Shown here piece by piece: positions 44,154-51,967 of a stretch of DNA of 64,000 nucleotides. How positions within the stretch are numbered: position 1 is the stretch's first letter; every line of letters starts with the position of its first letter. A program made the translations under genes and the position numbers. Location of the stretch: contig JAPLDL010000005.1 of assembly GCA_026391735.1 (NCBI GenBank), forward strand, positions 1-64,000, in the 5' to 3' direction. Source of the stretch: Bacteroidota bacterium. GTDB taxonomy: Bacteria; Bacteroidota; Bacteroidia; Bacteroidales; FEN-979. The notes below the pieces were generated by a model. That model was not told the DNA's origin. It saw nothing but the letters and a program-made list of their open reading frames with translations, and did not search any database.

Positions 44154-45251
44154 TTATAACCTGGAAAGCGCAAATGCGTAAGCACCGAGTGAAACAGCTG
44201 CTGAGGTTCCAAGCTTTGAGATTCCAACCCCTGTTTTTTTCTGCGGATCATATTGTACCGTCGTTTCAGAGAAAGGGACCTGTATCCTGCCGGATCCTGA
44301 GTAAAGGAATTTTTTTAATTCTTCGGGTTCCTCGAGATTATACACTTCCACTTCAAGTCTTGGAAGCGGGTGGCCGCTCATGGTGGCAAAAGGCAGGTTC
44401 ATCTCCTCAACGAGTTTAGGCAGGAATAAGGGATAAGCTCCAGATAATCCGCCTCCGATTACCACCAGTCCGTCTACCAGGGTGATCGCGTTTGCAATGG
44501 TATCTGCCGCGTCGATGGCAAATGATCTGAATGCTTTGATTGCAGCATCCTTATTGCCGGGTTTCTGACCCAGGCCGATCGCACAAATCTCCTTAGGTTC
44601 AGGGACCGAGCCGATATTCAGTCCGCTCAGGTTGGCATATTCCCGTTTCAAGCCTCTGATACTCACACTTTCCTCGGCATCCCAGTTTTTGAATGTGCGG
44701 TTGCGGGAGCGGTTTATCTCGCCCCCGGCTGAATTATCACCAAAAAGCAGTCCGTCACGGCTTACTATCCCGCCTCCGAAACCGGTCCCGAAAGTGACCC
44801 CCAGGAGGTTCCTGTATTCTTTCGGGTTCCCCGAAGCACGGAGCTTCGCATTGATCTGGGGCAGCAGTCCGAACATTGCTTCACCATAAGCAAACAGGTC
44901 ACCGTCGTTGAGAATGAATACCGGAATCCCGAACTGCTCCTGCAGCATCGGACCTAAGGCAACACCGCCCCGGAAGAAGGGAAGGTTCTGGAGATCACCT
45001 ATAATCCCGTTCTCATAATCGGCCGGACCGGGGAAAGCAAAACAAATTGCCGAGGCTTTATCGTGGAGATTTGCCTGTACAAGCTGGAACCCCTTGATAA
45101 TCGTCCTGAGTATTTCTTCCAGGGAATTAGCCTTGGATGGAAGGGTAATGGGTTCAACAATCTCTTTAACAAATTGGACTGCCGAAAACACCAGGTTGGT
45201 CCCCCCTGCGTCGAGTGTCATGACGATTCGCTTGTCGGTTTGGTAGTTCAT
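44154..45251 (-). CDS. ROK family protein (sugar kinase), zinc motif absent
   Basis: A 365-aa ROK/hexokinase-fold protein, probably a cytosolic glucokinase-like or N-acylhexosamine kinase. Phosphate-1 loop is LDAGGTNLVFSAV; ICFAFPGPADYENGII and the catalytic Asp in VFILNDGDLFAYGEA follow, then VTFGTGFGGGIV. The ROK zinc motif, normally G-H-x(n)-C-x-C-G-x(2)-G-C after GGE, is not present; the sequence reads AGGEINRSRNRTFKNWDAEE instead. No helix-turn-helix precedes the kinase domain, so it is not a ROK repressor. There is no sugar operon around it; polA lies next on the same strand after a hairpin repeat. Confidence 0.9.
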   Translation of the reverse strand: MNYQTDKRIVMTLDAGGTNLVFSAVQFVKEIVEPITLPSKANSLEEILRTIIKGFQLVQANLHDKASAICFAFPGPADYENGIIGDLQNLPFFRGGVALGPMLQEQFGIPVFILNDGDLFAYGEAMFGLLPQINAKLRASGNPKEYRNLLGVTFGTGFGGGIVSRDGLLFGDNSAGGEINRSRNRTFKNWDAEESVSIRGLKREYANLSGLNIGSVPEPKEICAIGLGQKPGNKDAAIKAFRSFAIDAADTIANAITLVDGLVVIGGGLSGAYPLFLPKLVEEMNLPFATMSGHPLPRLEVEVYNLEEPEELKKFLYSGSGRIQVPFSETTVQYDPQKKTGVGISKLGTSAAVSLGAYAFALSRL

Positions 45252-45265
45252 ACGTTCATTTTTTT

Positions 45266-45321
45266 ATCTGCCATCTGCCATCTGCCATCTGATATCTGAT
45301 GGCAGATGGCGGATGGCAGAT
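45266..45321. repeat. Near-perfect 24-bp hairpin repeat between polA and the ROK gene
   Basis: Left arm 45266-45289 (ATCTGCC units) and right arm 45298-45321 pair at 23 of 24 positions. The loop TGATATCT carries GATATC. It lies 8 nt after the polA stop codon and just upstream of the ROK gene start on the minus strand. It is the most stable member of the repeat family here. Confidence 0.9.
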
Positions 45322-45329
45322 GTCGGATG

Positions 45330-47336
45330 CTAATGTGCTAAAAGCCAGTTCGCCCCGGTATTCATGTCAATTTCAACCGGGACATCAAGATGCATAGCAT
45401 TCTTCATCCCTTCGGCAACAATAATTTTAACTTCATCAACTTCAGGCTGATAAACATCAAAAACAAGTTCGTCATGCACCTGGAGGATCATCCTTGATCT
45501 CAGTTTTTGTTTTTCAAACTTATCAAAAATTCTGATCATGGCAATTTTTATCATATCTGCAGCCGTTCCCTGTATAGGTGCGTTAATAGCATTTCGTTCG
45601 GCAAATCCGCGAACATTGGCATTGCCCGAATTGATATCCCTGAGGTATCGCCTGCGTTTCATCAGGGTTTCCACATAACCGTTTGCACGGGCAAAAGCAA
45701 TGGTATTGTCCATATACTCCCTGATCCCCGGATACTGTTCAAAATACTGTTTGATCACATCGCCGGCTTCCTTCCTCGACATTCCTGAACGTTCAGATAA
45801 CCCAAAGGAAGAAATCCCATAAATGATGCCGAAGTTCACCATTTTGGCATTGCGGCGCATATCCTTGCTTACTTCAGCCAGGGGGATGTTATAAATTTTC
45901 GCAGCCGTAGCCTGGTGGATATCCTCCCCGTTCTTAAACGCTTCAATCATATTCTTATCCCCGCTCATCGAAGCAATGATCCTGAGCTCGATCTGGGAAT
46001 AGTCGGCGCTCAGTAAGGTGTAATTCTCGTTTCTCGGTACAAAGGCTTTCCTGATCTCACGTCCTTTCTCGGTACGGATGGGTATATTCTGAAGGTTGGG
46101 ATTGTTGGAGCTCAGCCTTCCTGTAGCCGCAACAGCCTGGTTGTATGAAGTATGTATGCGGTTATCACGAGGGCTTACAAGCAACGGAAGCACATCCACA
46201 TAGGTCGACTTGAGCTTGGTCAGAGACCTGTATTCCAATATCTTGCTGATGATGGGATGTTTCGCCTCCATCTTGCTCAGCACATCCTCGGAGGTCGAAT
46301 TCTGCTTGTTCTTGGTCTGCTTGGGCTTGTCAACTATCTTTAAGCGGTCGTAAAGTATTTCACCCAACTGTTTCGGTGAAGAAATATTGAAGGTGGTGCC
46401 GGCATCCCGGTAAATCTCTTCGGTGATCCTGGCCACCTCTTTCTCGAGTTCCCCCGAATATTCGTTCAGCACCGAAGAATCAATCCGCACTCCTTCCTTT
46501 TCCATAGAAGCAAGCACAGGAATAAGCGGGATCTCGATCTCATCGAATAATTTCCGGGTATCGCTTTCGGCCAGCATCGGCTCGAACACATTCTTCAGCT
46601 GAAGCGTCACATCTGCATCTTCCGCTGCATATTCCTTCACTGTTTCCGTATCAACCGTGCGCATACTGAGCTGCCCCGAACCCTTCTTCCCAATGAGGGT
46701 TTCAATAGAAACCGGTTTGTATTTCAGGTAGATCTCCGAGAGCAGATCCATATTATGCCGCATATCGGGCTGTATGAGGTAATGCGCCATCATAGTATCA
46801 AACATTGGCGTTTGCACATCGATACCATACCATTTTAAAATCGCGATATCGAATTTCATGTTCTGTCCGACTTTCTCGATCTTCTGATCCTCAAGTACTT
46901 CTTTGAATTCCTGGACGATCAGCTCGGTCTCATGATAATTCTCGGGGAAAGGGATGTAATACGCTTCATGCGGCTTAACCGAAAACGACATCCCCACCAG
47001 TTCCGAATTGTTGGGATCAATGCCGGTGGTCTCGGTATCGAAGCAGAATGTTTTACTTTCTTTAAGACTGCGGATGAGGTCATAGCGCGCTTCCTGCGTG
47101 GTGACAAGAAAATAGGTGTGGAGGGTGGAGGAGATGGTGGCTAGTGAATTGTCGGATTCGGGATGCGGGATAGCGGGATTGCTGGCCTCGCTGCGCTCGG
47201 CCGATCCGGGATACGGGATAATGGGATGCGGGATAGCGGGATTGCTGGCCTCGCTGCGCTCGGCCGATCCGGGATACGGGATAATGGGATGCGGGATAGC
47301 GGGATTGCTGGCCTCGCTGCGCTCGAAGATACATGA
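45330..47336 (-). CDS. polA: DNA polymerase I, C-terminal part (3'-5' exonuclease and polymerase domains), frame separate from N-terminal part
   Basis: Open frame from just after TAA (47337-47339) to 45330. The DNA polymerase I large-fragment region holds Exo I FCFDTETTGI (about 47035-47064), Exo II KVGQNMKFDIAIL and Exo III YAAEDADVTLQL. Polymerase motif A is LSADYSQIELRI, motif B RRNAKMVNFGIIYG and motif C LQVHDELVFD. All catalytic residues are present, including proofreading. No ATG, GTG or TTG occurs in this frame upstream of Exo I; the first GTG (46995-46997) lies after it. The part must therefore be read on from the N-terminal frame, by a -1 shift inside the repeat block 47144-47336, or the two frames are joined in the real genome. 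The upstream part of the frame encodes repeats of ERSEASNPAIP. Confidence 0.85.
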   Translation of the reverse strand, partial: SCIFERSEASNPAIPHPIIPYPGSAERSEASNPAIPHPIIPYPGSAERSEASNPAIPHPESDNSLATISSTLHTYFLVTTQEARYDLIRSLKESKTFCFDTETTGIDPNNSELVGMSFSVKPHEAYYIPFPENYHETELIVQEFKEVLEDQKIEKVGQNMKFDIAILKWYGIDVQTPMFDTMMAHYLIQPDMRHNMDLLSEIYLKYKPVSIETLIGKKGSGQLSMRTVDTETVKEYAAEDADVTLQLKNVFEPMLAESDTRKLFDEIEIPLIPVLASMEKEGVRIDSSVLNEYSGELEKEVARITEEIYRDAGTTFNISSPKQLGEILYDRLKIVDKPKQTKNKQNSTSEDVLSKMEAKHPIISKILEYRSLTKLKSTYVDVLPLLVSPRDNRIHTSYNQAVAATGRLSSNNPNLQNIPIRTEKGREIRKAFVPRNENYTLLSADYSQIELRIIASMSGDKNMIEAFKNGEDIHQATAAKIYNIPLAEVSKDMRRNAKMVNFGIIYGISSFGLSERSGMSRKEAGDVIKQYFEQYPGIREYMDNTIAFARANGYVETLMKRRRYLRDINSGNANVRGFAERNAINAPIQGTAADMIKIAMIRIFDKFEKQKLRSRMILQVHDELVFDVYQPEVDEVKIIVAEGMKNAMHLDVPVEIDMNTGANWLLAH

Positions 47337-48397
47337 TTAGAGAAGAGGTCAGGGATATCTGATATGGGATGCAATATATCGGATCCCGTATCCCGCATCC
47401 CGTTATCCCGCATCCCGTTATCCCGCATCCCATTATCCCGCATCCCATTATCCCGCATCCCATTATCCCGTATCCCGTTATCCAGTTTCCCGTTTCCCGT
47501 TTCCTGTTTCCCGGTTTGGGCCCATTTGAACACACGCTCCCCCAGGGCTCTGAACTCCAGCTCGTCGAACAAACGCTTCAGTCGCTGCTCATCGGGTGCT
47601 TCCATGATCAGTTTAGAGGGTTCGAAAGCGATGGGGACGTCGAGAATAATAGTCGCCAGGCTTTTCGACATCAGGGCCTGGTCTTTGAATTCAATGACTT
47701 TTTGCCTCAACTTTTCATTAGCGACTTTTTCGGGATGCTCAACCAGGTTCTCCACCGAGCCGAATTCGGCCAGCAGCTTACGGGCAGTAACTTCACCCAC
47801 CCCGGGTATGCCCGGGATGTTATCCGAAGCGTCCCCCCACAAACCCAGCATATCGATGACCTGTTCGGGGCGGCTTATACCGAACTTCTCGCAAACCTCT
47901 TTGACTCCCAAAATATCCACATCCCCTCCGAATTTGCCCGGACGGTAGATCAGAGTGGTAGCGCTTACGAGCTGTCCGAAGTCCTTATCCGAAGTCATCA
48001 TATAAGTAATCCAACCTGCAGCCTCAGCCTGCTTTGCGAGGGTGCCTATCACATCATCCGCCTCAAACCCATCTACAAAAAGAACGGGAATGTTAAAGGC
48101 GTGAAGAAGTTCGTGAATAAGTGGGAGAGAAGAAATGATATCCTCAGGTGTCTCTTGGCGGTGGGCTTTGTAAAATTCATACCCTTCATGACGAACGGTA
48201 GGGGCGATGGTATCGAAGGCCACCCCGATATGTGTGGGCTTTTCTTTGCGCAACACATCGAACAGGGTATTGGCAAATCCGAAGACAGCCGAAGTGTTAA
48301 CGCCTTTGGAACTTACCCTGGGATTGTTCTTGAAAGCATAATACGCCCTGTAGATCAGGGCCATAGCATCAAGGAGGAAGAGTTTATTATCTGGCAA
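47141..48397 (-). CDS. polA: DNA polymerase I, N-terminal part (5'-3' exonuclease domain) ending in a translated repeat
   Basis: The first about 295 residues are the 5'-3' (flap) exonuclease domain: KLFLLDAMALIYRAYYAF, FVDGFEADDVIGTLA, MMTSDKDFGQLVS, GLWGDASDNIPGIPGVG with the helix-3-turn-helix, then LGERVFKWAQTG. It then runs into low-complexity repeat sequence (RDNGM units; AARPAIPLSRIP units) and stops at TAG 47141. No ATG precedes the domain. TTG 48397 (MPDNKLFLLDAM) is chosen because a TATCTTTG box at 48413-48420 excludes the upstream TTGs at 48415 and 48451. The two-frame structure means either a frameshifted polA, a programmed -1 shift or an assembly error in repeats. Expression as a separate exonuclease is possible. 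Confidence 0.85.
   Translation of the reverse strand: MPDNKLFLLDAMALIYRAYYAFKNNPRVSSKGVNTSAVFGFANTLFDVLRKEKPTHIGVAFDTIAPTVRHEGYEFYKAHRQETPEDIISSLPLIHELLHAFNIPVLFVDGFEADDVIGTLAKQAEAAGWITYMMTSDKDFGQLVSATTLIYRPGKFGGDVDILGVKEVCEKFGISRPEQVIDMLGLWGDASDNIPGIPGVGEVTARKLLAEFGSVENLVEHPEKVANEKLRQKVIEFKDQALMSKSLATIILDVPIAFEPSKLIMEAPDEQRLKRLFDELEFRALGERVFKWAQTGKQETGNGKLDNGIRDNGMRDNGMRDNGMRDNGMRDNGMRDTGSDILHPISDIPDLFSNHVSSSAARPAIPLSRIPLSRIPDRPSAARPAIPLSRIPLSRIPDRPSAARPAIPLSRIPNPTIH
47159..47325. repeat. 63-bp tandem repeat (about 2.6 copies) inside polA
   Basis: Copies begin at 47175, 47238 and 47301, exactly 63 bp (21 codons) apart and virtually identical. The unit joins a GCCTCGCTGCGCTCGGCCGA segment to GGGATAC/GGGATGC-type units. 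The length keeps frame. Both polA frames are open through it. Confidence 0.92.
47351..47513. repeat. 15-bp tandem repeat (CCCGCATCCCGTTAT type) inside polA
   Basis: About five units of 15 bp preceded and followed by degenerate CCCGTAT/CCCGTTT units. Read on the minus strand it encodes DNGMR repeats. It forms the opposite-orientation arm to the GGGATGCGGGATAC units at 47159-47325, so the two blocks can pair. Confidence 0.9.
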
Positions 48398-48412
48398 ACT
48401 AATGGTTTTCGG

Positions 48413-48420
48413 CAAAGATA
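48413..48420 (-). promoter_or_regulatory. -7 element (TATCTTTG) for polA
   Basis: Matches TANNTTTG on the minus strand, 16 nt upstream of TTG 48397. Decides between three possible TTG starts. Confidence 0.55.
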
Positions 48421-48532
48421 AAGGAATTAAGCATAAAAAATTTCCCAACAAAACCTTGTTTATATTTTTATTTGGCGGATGTCATTTCCCCGTATTTAAA
48501 CATATACTTTTATACAGGTCAAAACATCTTCC

Positions 48533-49870
48533 ATGATAAAAAAGAAATCAGCAGAAAAGAAGATCTTCGTGTTGGATACTTCAGTTATCCTTTATAACCA
48601 TGACGCGATCAGTAGTTTTGAAGACAATGATGTGGCGATACCCATCACGGTGCTCGAGGAACTCGACGACTTCAAGAAAGGCAATGATACCATCAATTTC
48701 GAAGCCAGGGAATTCATCCGCATCATGGATAAACTCTCGGCCCGTTCAACTCTGACAAAATGGATATCGGTAGGGGGGACGAAAGGAGGGAAGTTCAAAG
48801 TCGTGATGAACGAGCACAGCGACCTGGATGCCAACAAGGTATTCGGCGAAAACAAGCCCGATCACTGGATTCTCAACGCCGCCCTGATGATGATGCAGGA
48901 AAACCCCGGGAAAAAGGTGGTGCTTGTTTCCAAGGACATCAATCTGCGCTTGAAAGCCAAGGCATTGAATATTGCTTCCGACGATTTCCTTACTGGCAAG
49001 GTCAAGGATGTGGAAGGCTTATATGCCGGCAAGACCACCATCGAGGGTCTCGATAAAACCATCATCGACCTGATGTACGAAACCGGGTTTTGTCTGCCAG
49101 AAGATATTGGCGTTAAACATCCCCTCCCGAACCATTATTTCATTTTGAAGAACGGGAAAAGCTCGGTGCTTGCATTTTTTAACCCGGCAACCGAACGGAT
49201 TGAAAAGATAGAAAAGCATTCATGTTACAAGATCACTCCCCGCAATGCCGAACAGGTATTTGCGTTTCACGCCATCCTGAACCCCGATGTGAAACTCGTC
49301 ACCCTGCAGGGCATTGCAGGCACCGGGAAGACCCTGCTGGCGTTAAGCGGCGCCCTGGAACAGAAGAGGAATTTTAAACAGATCTACCTGGCGAGGCCGA
49401 TTGTTCCTTTAAGCAATAAAGATATCGGCTATCTTCCCGGCGACATCAAGTCGAAGCTCGATCCATATATGCAGCCGCTCTGGGACAACCTCAAGTTCAT
49501 CCAGAACCAGTACAACGAGAAGGACAAGGAATACAAGGTGATACAGGAAGCCGTTGAAAATGAAAAGCTGGTGATCACGCCTCTGGCCTATATCCGTGGC
49601 CGAAGTATCTCTAATGTTTGTTTCATAGTGGATGAAGCTCAGAACCTCACTCCACATGAGATCAAAACGATCATTACACGGGCAGGAGAAAACACCAAGA
49701 TCATTTTCACCGGTGATATCCACCAGATCGATACGCCTTACCTGGATGCACAGTCGAACGGCTTGTCGACGCTTATCGACAAGATCAGGAATTCGCCGCT
49801 GTACGCTCATGTAAAGCTCGAAAAAGGCGAGCGCTCCGATCTCGCGAATCTCGCGAATGATTTATTGTAA
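48533..49870 (+). CDS. PIN domain-PhoH family ATPase (YlaK-type)
   Basis: A 445-aa fusion of an N-terminal PIN-like RNase domain (residues about 10-145; FVLDTSVILYNHDAISSFED, VLEELDDFKKG, the acidic DHWILNAAL and LVSKDINLRLKAKAL) and a PhoH P-loop ATPase/helicase-like domain (about 240-440; Walker A GIAGTGKTLL, Walker B FIVDEAQN, IIFTGDIHQIDTPYLD). This PhoH2-like architecture is known from RNA-unwinding and RNA-cleaving proteins in mycobacteria, and a role in RNA turnover is inferred. The gene is divergent from polA. The start MIKKKSAEKKIF is canonical. Confidence 0.93.
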   Translation: MIKKKSAEKKIFVLDTSVILYNHDAISSFEDNDVAIPITVLEELDDFKKGNDTINFEAREFIRIMDKLSARSTLTKWISVGGTKGGKFKVVMNEHSDLDANKVFGENKPDHWILNAALMMMQENPGKKVVLVSKDINLRLKAKALNIASDDFLTGKVKDVEGLYAGKTTIEGLDKTIIDLMYETGFCLPEDIGVKHPLPNHYFILKNGKSSVLAFFNPATERIEKIEKHSCYKITPRNAEQVFAFHAILNPDVKLVTLQGIAGTGKTLLALSGALEQKRNFKQIYLARPIVPLSNKDIGYLPGDIKSKLDPYMQPLWDNLKFIQNQYNEKDKEYKVIQEAVENEKLVITPLAYIRGRSISNVCFIVDEAQNLTPHEIKTIITRAGENTKIIFTGDIHQIDTPYLDAQSNGLSTLIDKIRNSPLYAHVKLEKGERSDLANLANDLL

Positions 49871-49928
49871 TGAGAAATTAGCGAATAGGGCACTCGCATT
49901 CACGCAACGCTTCTGGAGCGGATCGGAG

Positions 49929-51182
49929 TTATCGGTTAATCAAAATTTTCCCAAACAGACTTGCTTTTAAGACTCCCGAGGTTATGGATGATGATGTTCC
50001 GGTATGGATATTGATCACCCTGTAACAATAGAAGCCTGGCGACAGGTTTCTGGTATCCAGGGTGATTTCAGATTGTCCTTCTGGTAGAATTCCCTCCAAC
50101 ACAGGTTTACCGACAAGATCATAGAGCGTGATTCTGGAATTCGTGTTGCCTGGATTCCCTCCGAATTTGAAAGTTACCCTTTCGTTGGCTGGGGTTGGAA
50201 ACACCGTGAGATCAGGAAGGACCTCCTTTTGAGGCACATTTGAGTAAAGGCTGTCAAGGTTATGAAAATAAGTAGAAAAGGTGACCCCATAATCGCGGCT
50301 GAAGTAAATCCATAAACAGGAATGGAGATCAGGGGGTGTTCCGCAAATTTCCCTCCTTGCATAATAAAAAGAACCCGGAGTTCGGCCTGCAGTATAAACA
50401 ATCTCATCGTAAGTCTGAGTCATGTAACTTTGAAATGTCAGTGTTTGACCATAATCGTTTGAATGAAATAACGCAATGGTATCGAGGCCATTCCATGCTA
50501 CTACATATAGTTCCCCTGGTGTTGTTCCCCTGTGAATATCACATTCATCAAACATAGGAGGTATTCCTGGAAGTAAAATCTCCCTGATCGAAAATGTTTG
50601 TCCGTAATCATTACTGTAGGCCAGTTTTATAGGATTATATCCAAGAGGGATTTTGATCCAGTATAATTCTCCCGGTAGAGTGCCTACTTCTTCTAATGCT
50701 AACGAATCGTGGTATGACTGATAAGTAAACGCATTCCCATAATCGATTCCTCGATATAACCCCCACCCTGAAACATATAACTCACCAGCAATACATCCTG
50801 CCGTTTCGAAATAAATATCATTAAAATATTTCGGTTCAAAGGTTTTTCCATAATCAAAACTTATACCAAATGTATCGATGCTATGAAAAGGGATTTGAAA
50901 TAGGGCTCCGGAAACAGAATCGCCAAAAATCAATCCACATTCCACATCCCAGTTTGTTTTTCGTTGCATTGATAAAGTTAGGCCATTATCAGTTGAATGA
51001 AAGATTCCATTCCATGTTTTGCCGCTTGCATCGGCATACCATTCACAGCTAATGTAAATCTCGGCAGTATCGGCACCCCGGGTAAAATGTCTTTTGGAAA
51101 GATATTGAGCAAAAGCAGATTGAACCAAAAGGAATGAAATCAAAATCACAAGGAGCAAAGATTTCAAGGGACTGGTTTTCAT
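49929..51182 (-). CDS. Secreted Asp-box repeat protein with T9SS sorting domain
   Basis: A 417-aa secreted protein: signal peptide (SLLLVILISFLLVQSAFAQ, preceded by MKTSPLK), then a propeller-like region with repeated Asp-box-like motifs (STDNGLTL, SFDYGKTF, SNDYGQTF, SNDYGQTL, SRDYGVTF) and the recurring phrase PGELY. The C-terminal 75 residues are a T9SS sorting domain (VFPTPANERVTFKFG, LSPGFYCYRVINI). The function is unknown; the repeat spacing of about 50-60 residues fits a beta-propeller. The start is at 51182 rather than 51254 because the signal peptide begins there and a TAACTTTG box lies between the two. Confidence 0.85.
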   Translation of the reverse strand: MKTSPLKSLLLVILISFLLVQSAFAQYLSKRHFTRGADTAEIYISCEWYADASGKTWNGIFHSTDNGLTLSMQRKTNWDVECGLIFGDSVSGALFQIPFHSIDTFGISFDYGKTFEPKYFNDIYFETAGCIAGELYVSGWGLYRGIDYGNAFTYQSYHDSLALEEVGTLPGELYWIKIPLGYNPIKLAYSNDYGQTFSIREILLPGIPPMFDECDIHRGTTPGELYVVAWNGLDTIALFHSNDYGQTLTFQSYMTQTYDEIVYTAGRTPGSFYYARREICGTPPDLHSCLWIYFSRDYGVTFSTYFHNLDSLYSNVPQKEVLPDLTVFPTPANERVTFKFGGNPGNTNSRITLYDLVGKPVLEGILPEGQSEITLDTRNLSPGFYCYRVINIHTGTSSSITSGVLKASLFGKILINR

Positions 51183-51230
51183 ACTAAAAAGATTAAAAAT
51201 CAGAAATTTCCAGGCAAAGAACTTCAGGAT

Positions 51231-51238
51231 CAAAGTTA
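51231..51238 (-). promoter_or_regulatory. -7 element (TAACTTTG) for the secreted Asp-box protein
   Basis: Matches TANNTTTG on the minus strand, 49 nt upstream of ATG 51182. Confidence 0.5.
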
Positions 51239-51280
51239 AATTAAAATGACACATCCTGATATTCCTATAAATTGGATAGC

Positions 51281-51409
51281 GCTTCCCTCACCGAGTATGA
51301 CTGTTCCCAAGTTTTTGCCTCTGGCTGTGATGATTATATCATGAAACCATTTACAAAGGAAAAATTTCTTGCAAAGGTGGGACAGTATCTTGACGGAACC
51401 AATCGGTAA
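51281..51409 (+). pseudogene. Relic of a response-regulator receiver domain (C-terminal end)
   Basis: An open stretch ending in TAA translates to a peptide with the receiver-domain alpha4-beta5-alpha5 pattern: SGCDDYIMKPFTKEKFLAKV, in which the Lys of KPF is the conserved phospho-switch lysine, then GQYLDGTNR and stop. Only about 42 codons remain; the upstream Asp-containing part is missing and no start codon fits. It is probably the 3' remnant of a response regulator or hybrid kinase removed by deletion or insertion next to the T9SS gene. Confidence 0.65.
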
Positions 51410-51523
51410 ACCCTAGCTCATTTACTACCATTCAAATATGGAGTAATGGGGCTGTTTGCCCTAACAATGACCTGGATTGATTCTAAATTAATCTTTTTCA
51501 CGTTTCTCCCCTTGTTTCAATAA

Positions 51524-51585
51524 GTGTATAAAAAATTGACACTACTGTAAAAATATTTTACATGTGTGTAAAATAAATTGACACT
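51524..51585. repeat. Pair of 20-bp direct repeats, IS-end-like
   Basis: GTGTATAAAAAATTGACACT (51524-51543) and GTGTAAAATAAATTGACACT (51566-51585) match at 18 of 20 positions with 42-bp spacing. Tandem terminal repeats with a TGTCAATTT core are reminiscent of IS21-type element ends, but no transposase is present. It may be a remnant of an excised element. The 51410-51967 region is AT-rich and holds no gene that I can support. Confidence 0.5.
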
Positions 51586-51832
51586 ATTGAGAAATATAGA
51601 AAAATTAAATACTTGTTATCCAGATATATTTAAATATGGCATATTTTTTGTACATATTATGCCTCTCAACCATTTTTGCTATCATGTTATGTGTTGATAA
51701 TCAGCCTAACAAATAACTCGGAATACGAATTCATATGCAAGTTCGTTTAGTATATTAATGGGAAGTAAGAAAAACCTCCTATCTTAAATTAAAAGCAAAT
51801 AATGACCGCTAGATCATATCCACAATTAACAA

Positions 51833-51845
51833 AGAAAGGAGGTGA
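51833..51845 (+). promoter_or_regulatory. Extended Shine-Dalgarno-like sequence without a start codon
   Basis: AGAAAGGAGGTGA is complementary to the usual 3' end of bacterial 16S rRNA (TCACCTCCTTTCT). Bacteroidota genes rarely use such sites. No ATG lies at a suitable distance. A GTG overlapping it opens a 10-codon frame ending in TAA, which is poor spacing for initiation. Confidence 0.4.
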
Positions 51846-51877
51846 GCGCAAAGATACTCATTTTAACAATTTAAAGA

Positions 51878-51913
51878 TTACCTGATAGAGAACTGGGAGT
51901 TCTTTTCAGGTAA
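51878..51913 (+). promoter_or_regulatory. Two-part hairpin in the leader of the lipoprotein gene at 51968
   Basis: Outer arms TTACCTGA/TCAGGTAA and inner arms AGAACT/AGTTCT (loop GGG) pair perfectly with small bulges between. It lies 55 bp before ATG 51968 and 32 bp after the SD-like site. It could be a leader RNA structure or an operator. Confidence 0.5.
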
Positions 51914-51967
51914 CGAAAAGTTAGATAAAATGTATTAATTTTTTCTCTCATTAACAAACTTATCGTT

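Noticed and set aside
47159-47513. Possible CRISPR array in polA
   Set aside because: The units are contiguous or 63-bp identical copies with no unique spacers, they lie inside a coding region, and no cas gene is near.
47369-48421. Long plus-strand open frame (350 codons) opposite polA
   Set aside because: It is antisense to the conserved exonuclease domain, shows no family motif, and is open partly because the CCCGCAT-type repeats lack stops in several frames.
51843-51875. Ten-codon leader peptide starting at GTG after the SD-like site
   Set aside because: The GTG overlaps the SD core, so initiation spacing is wrong, and the peptide has no regulatory codon run.
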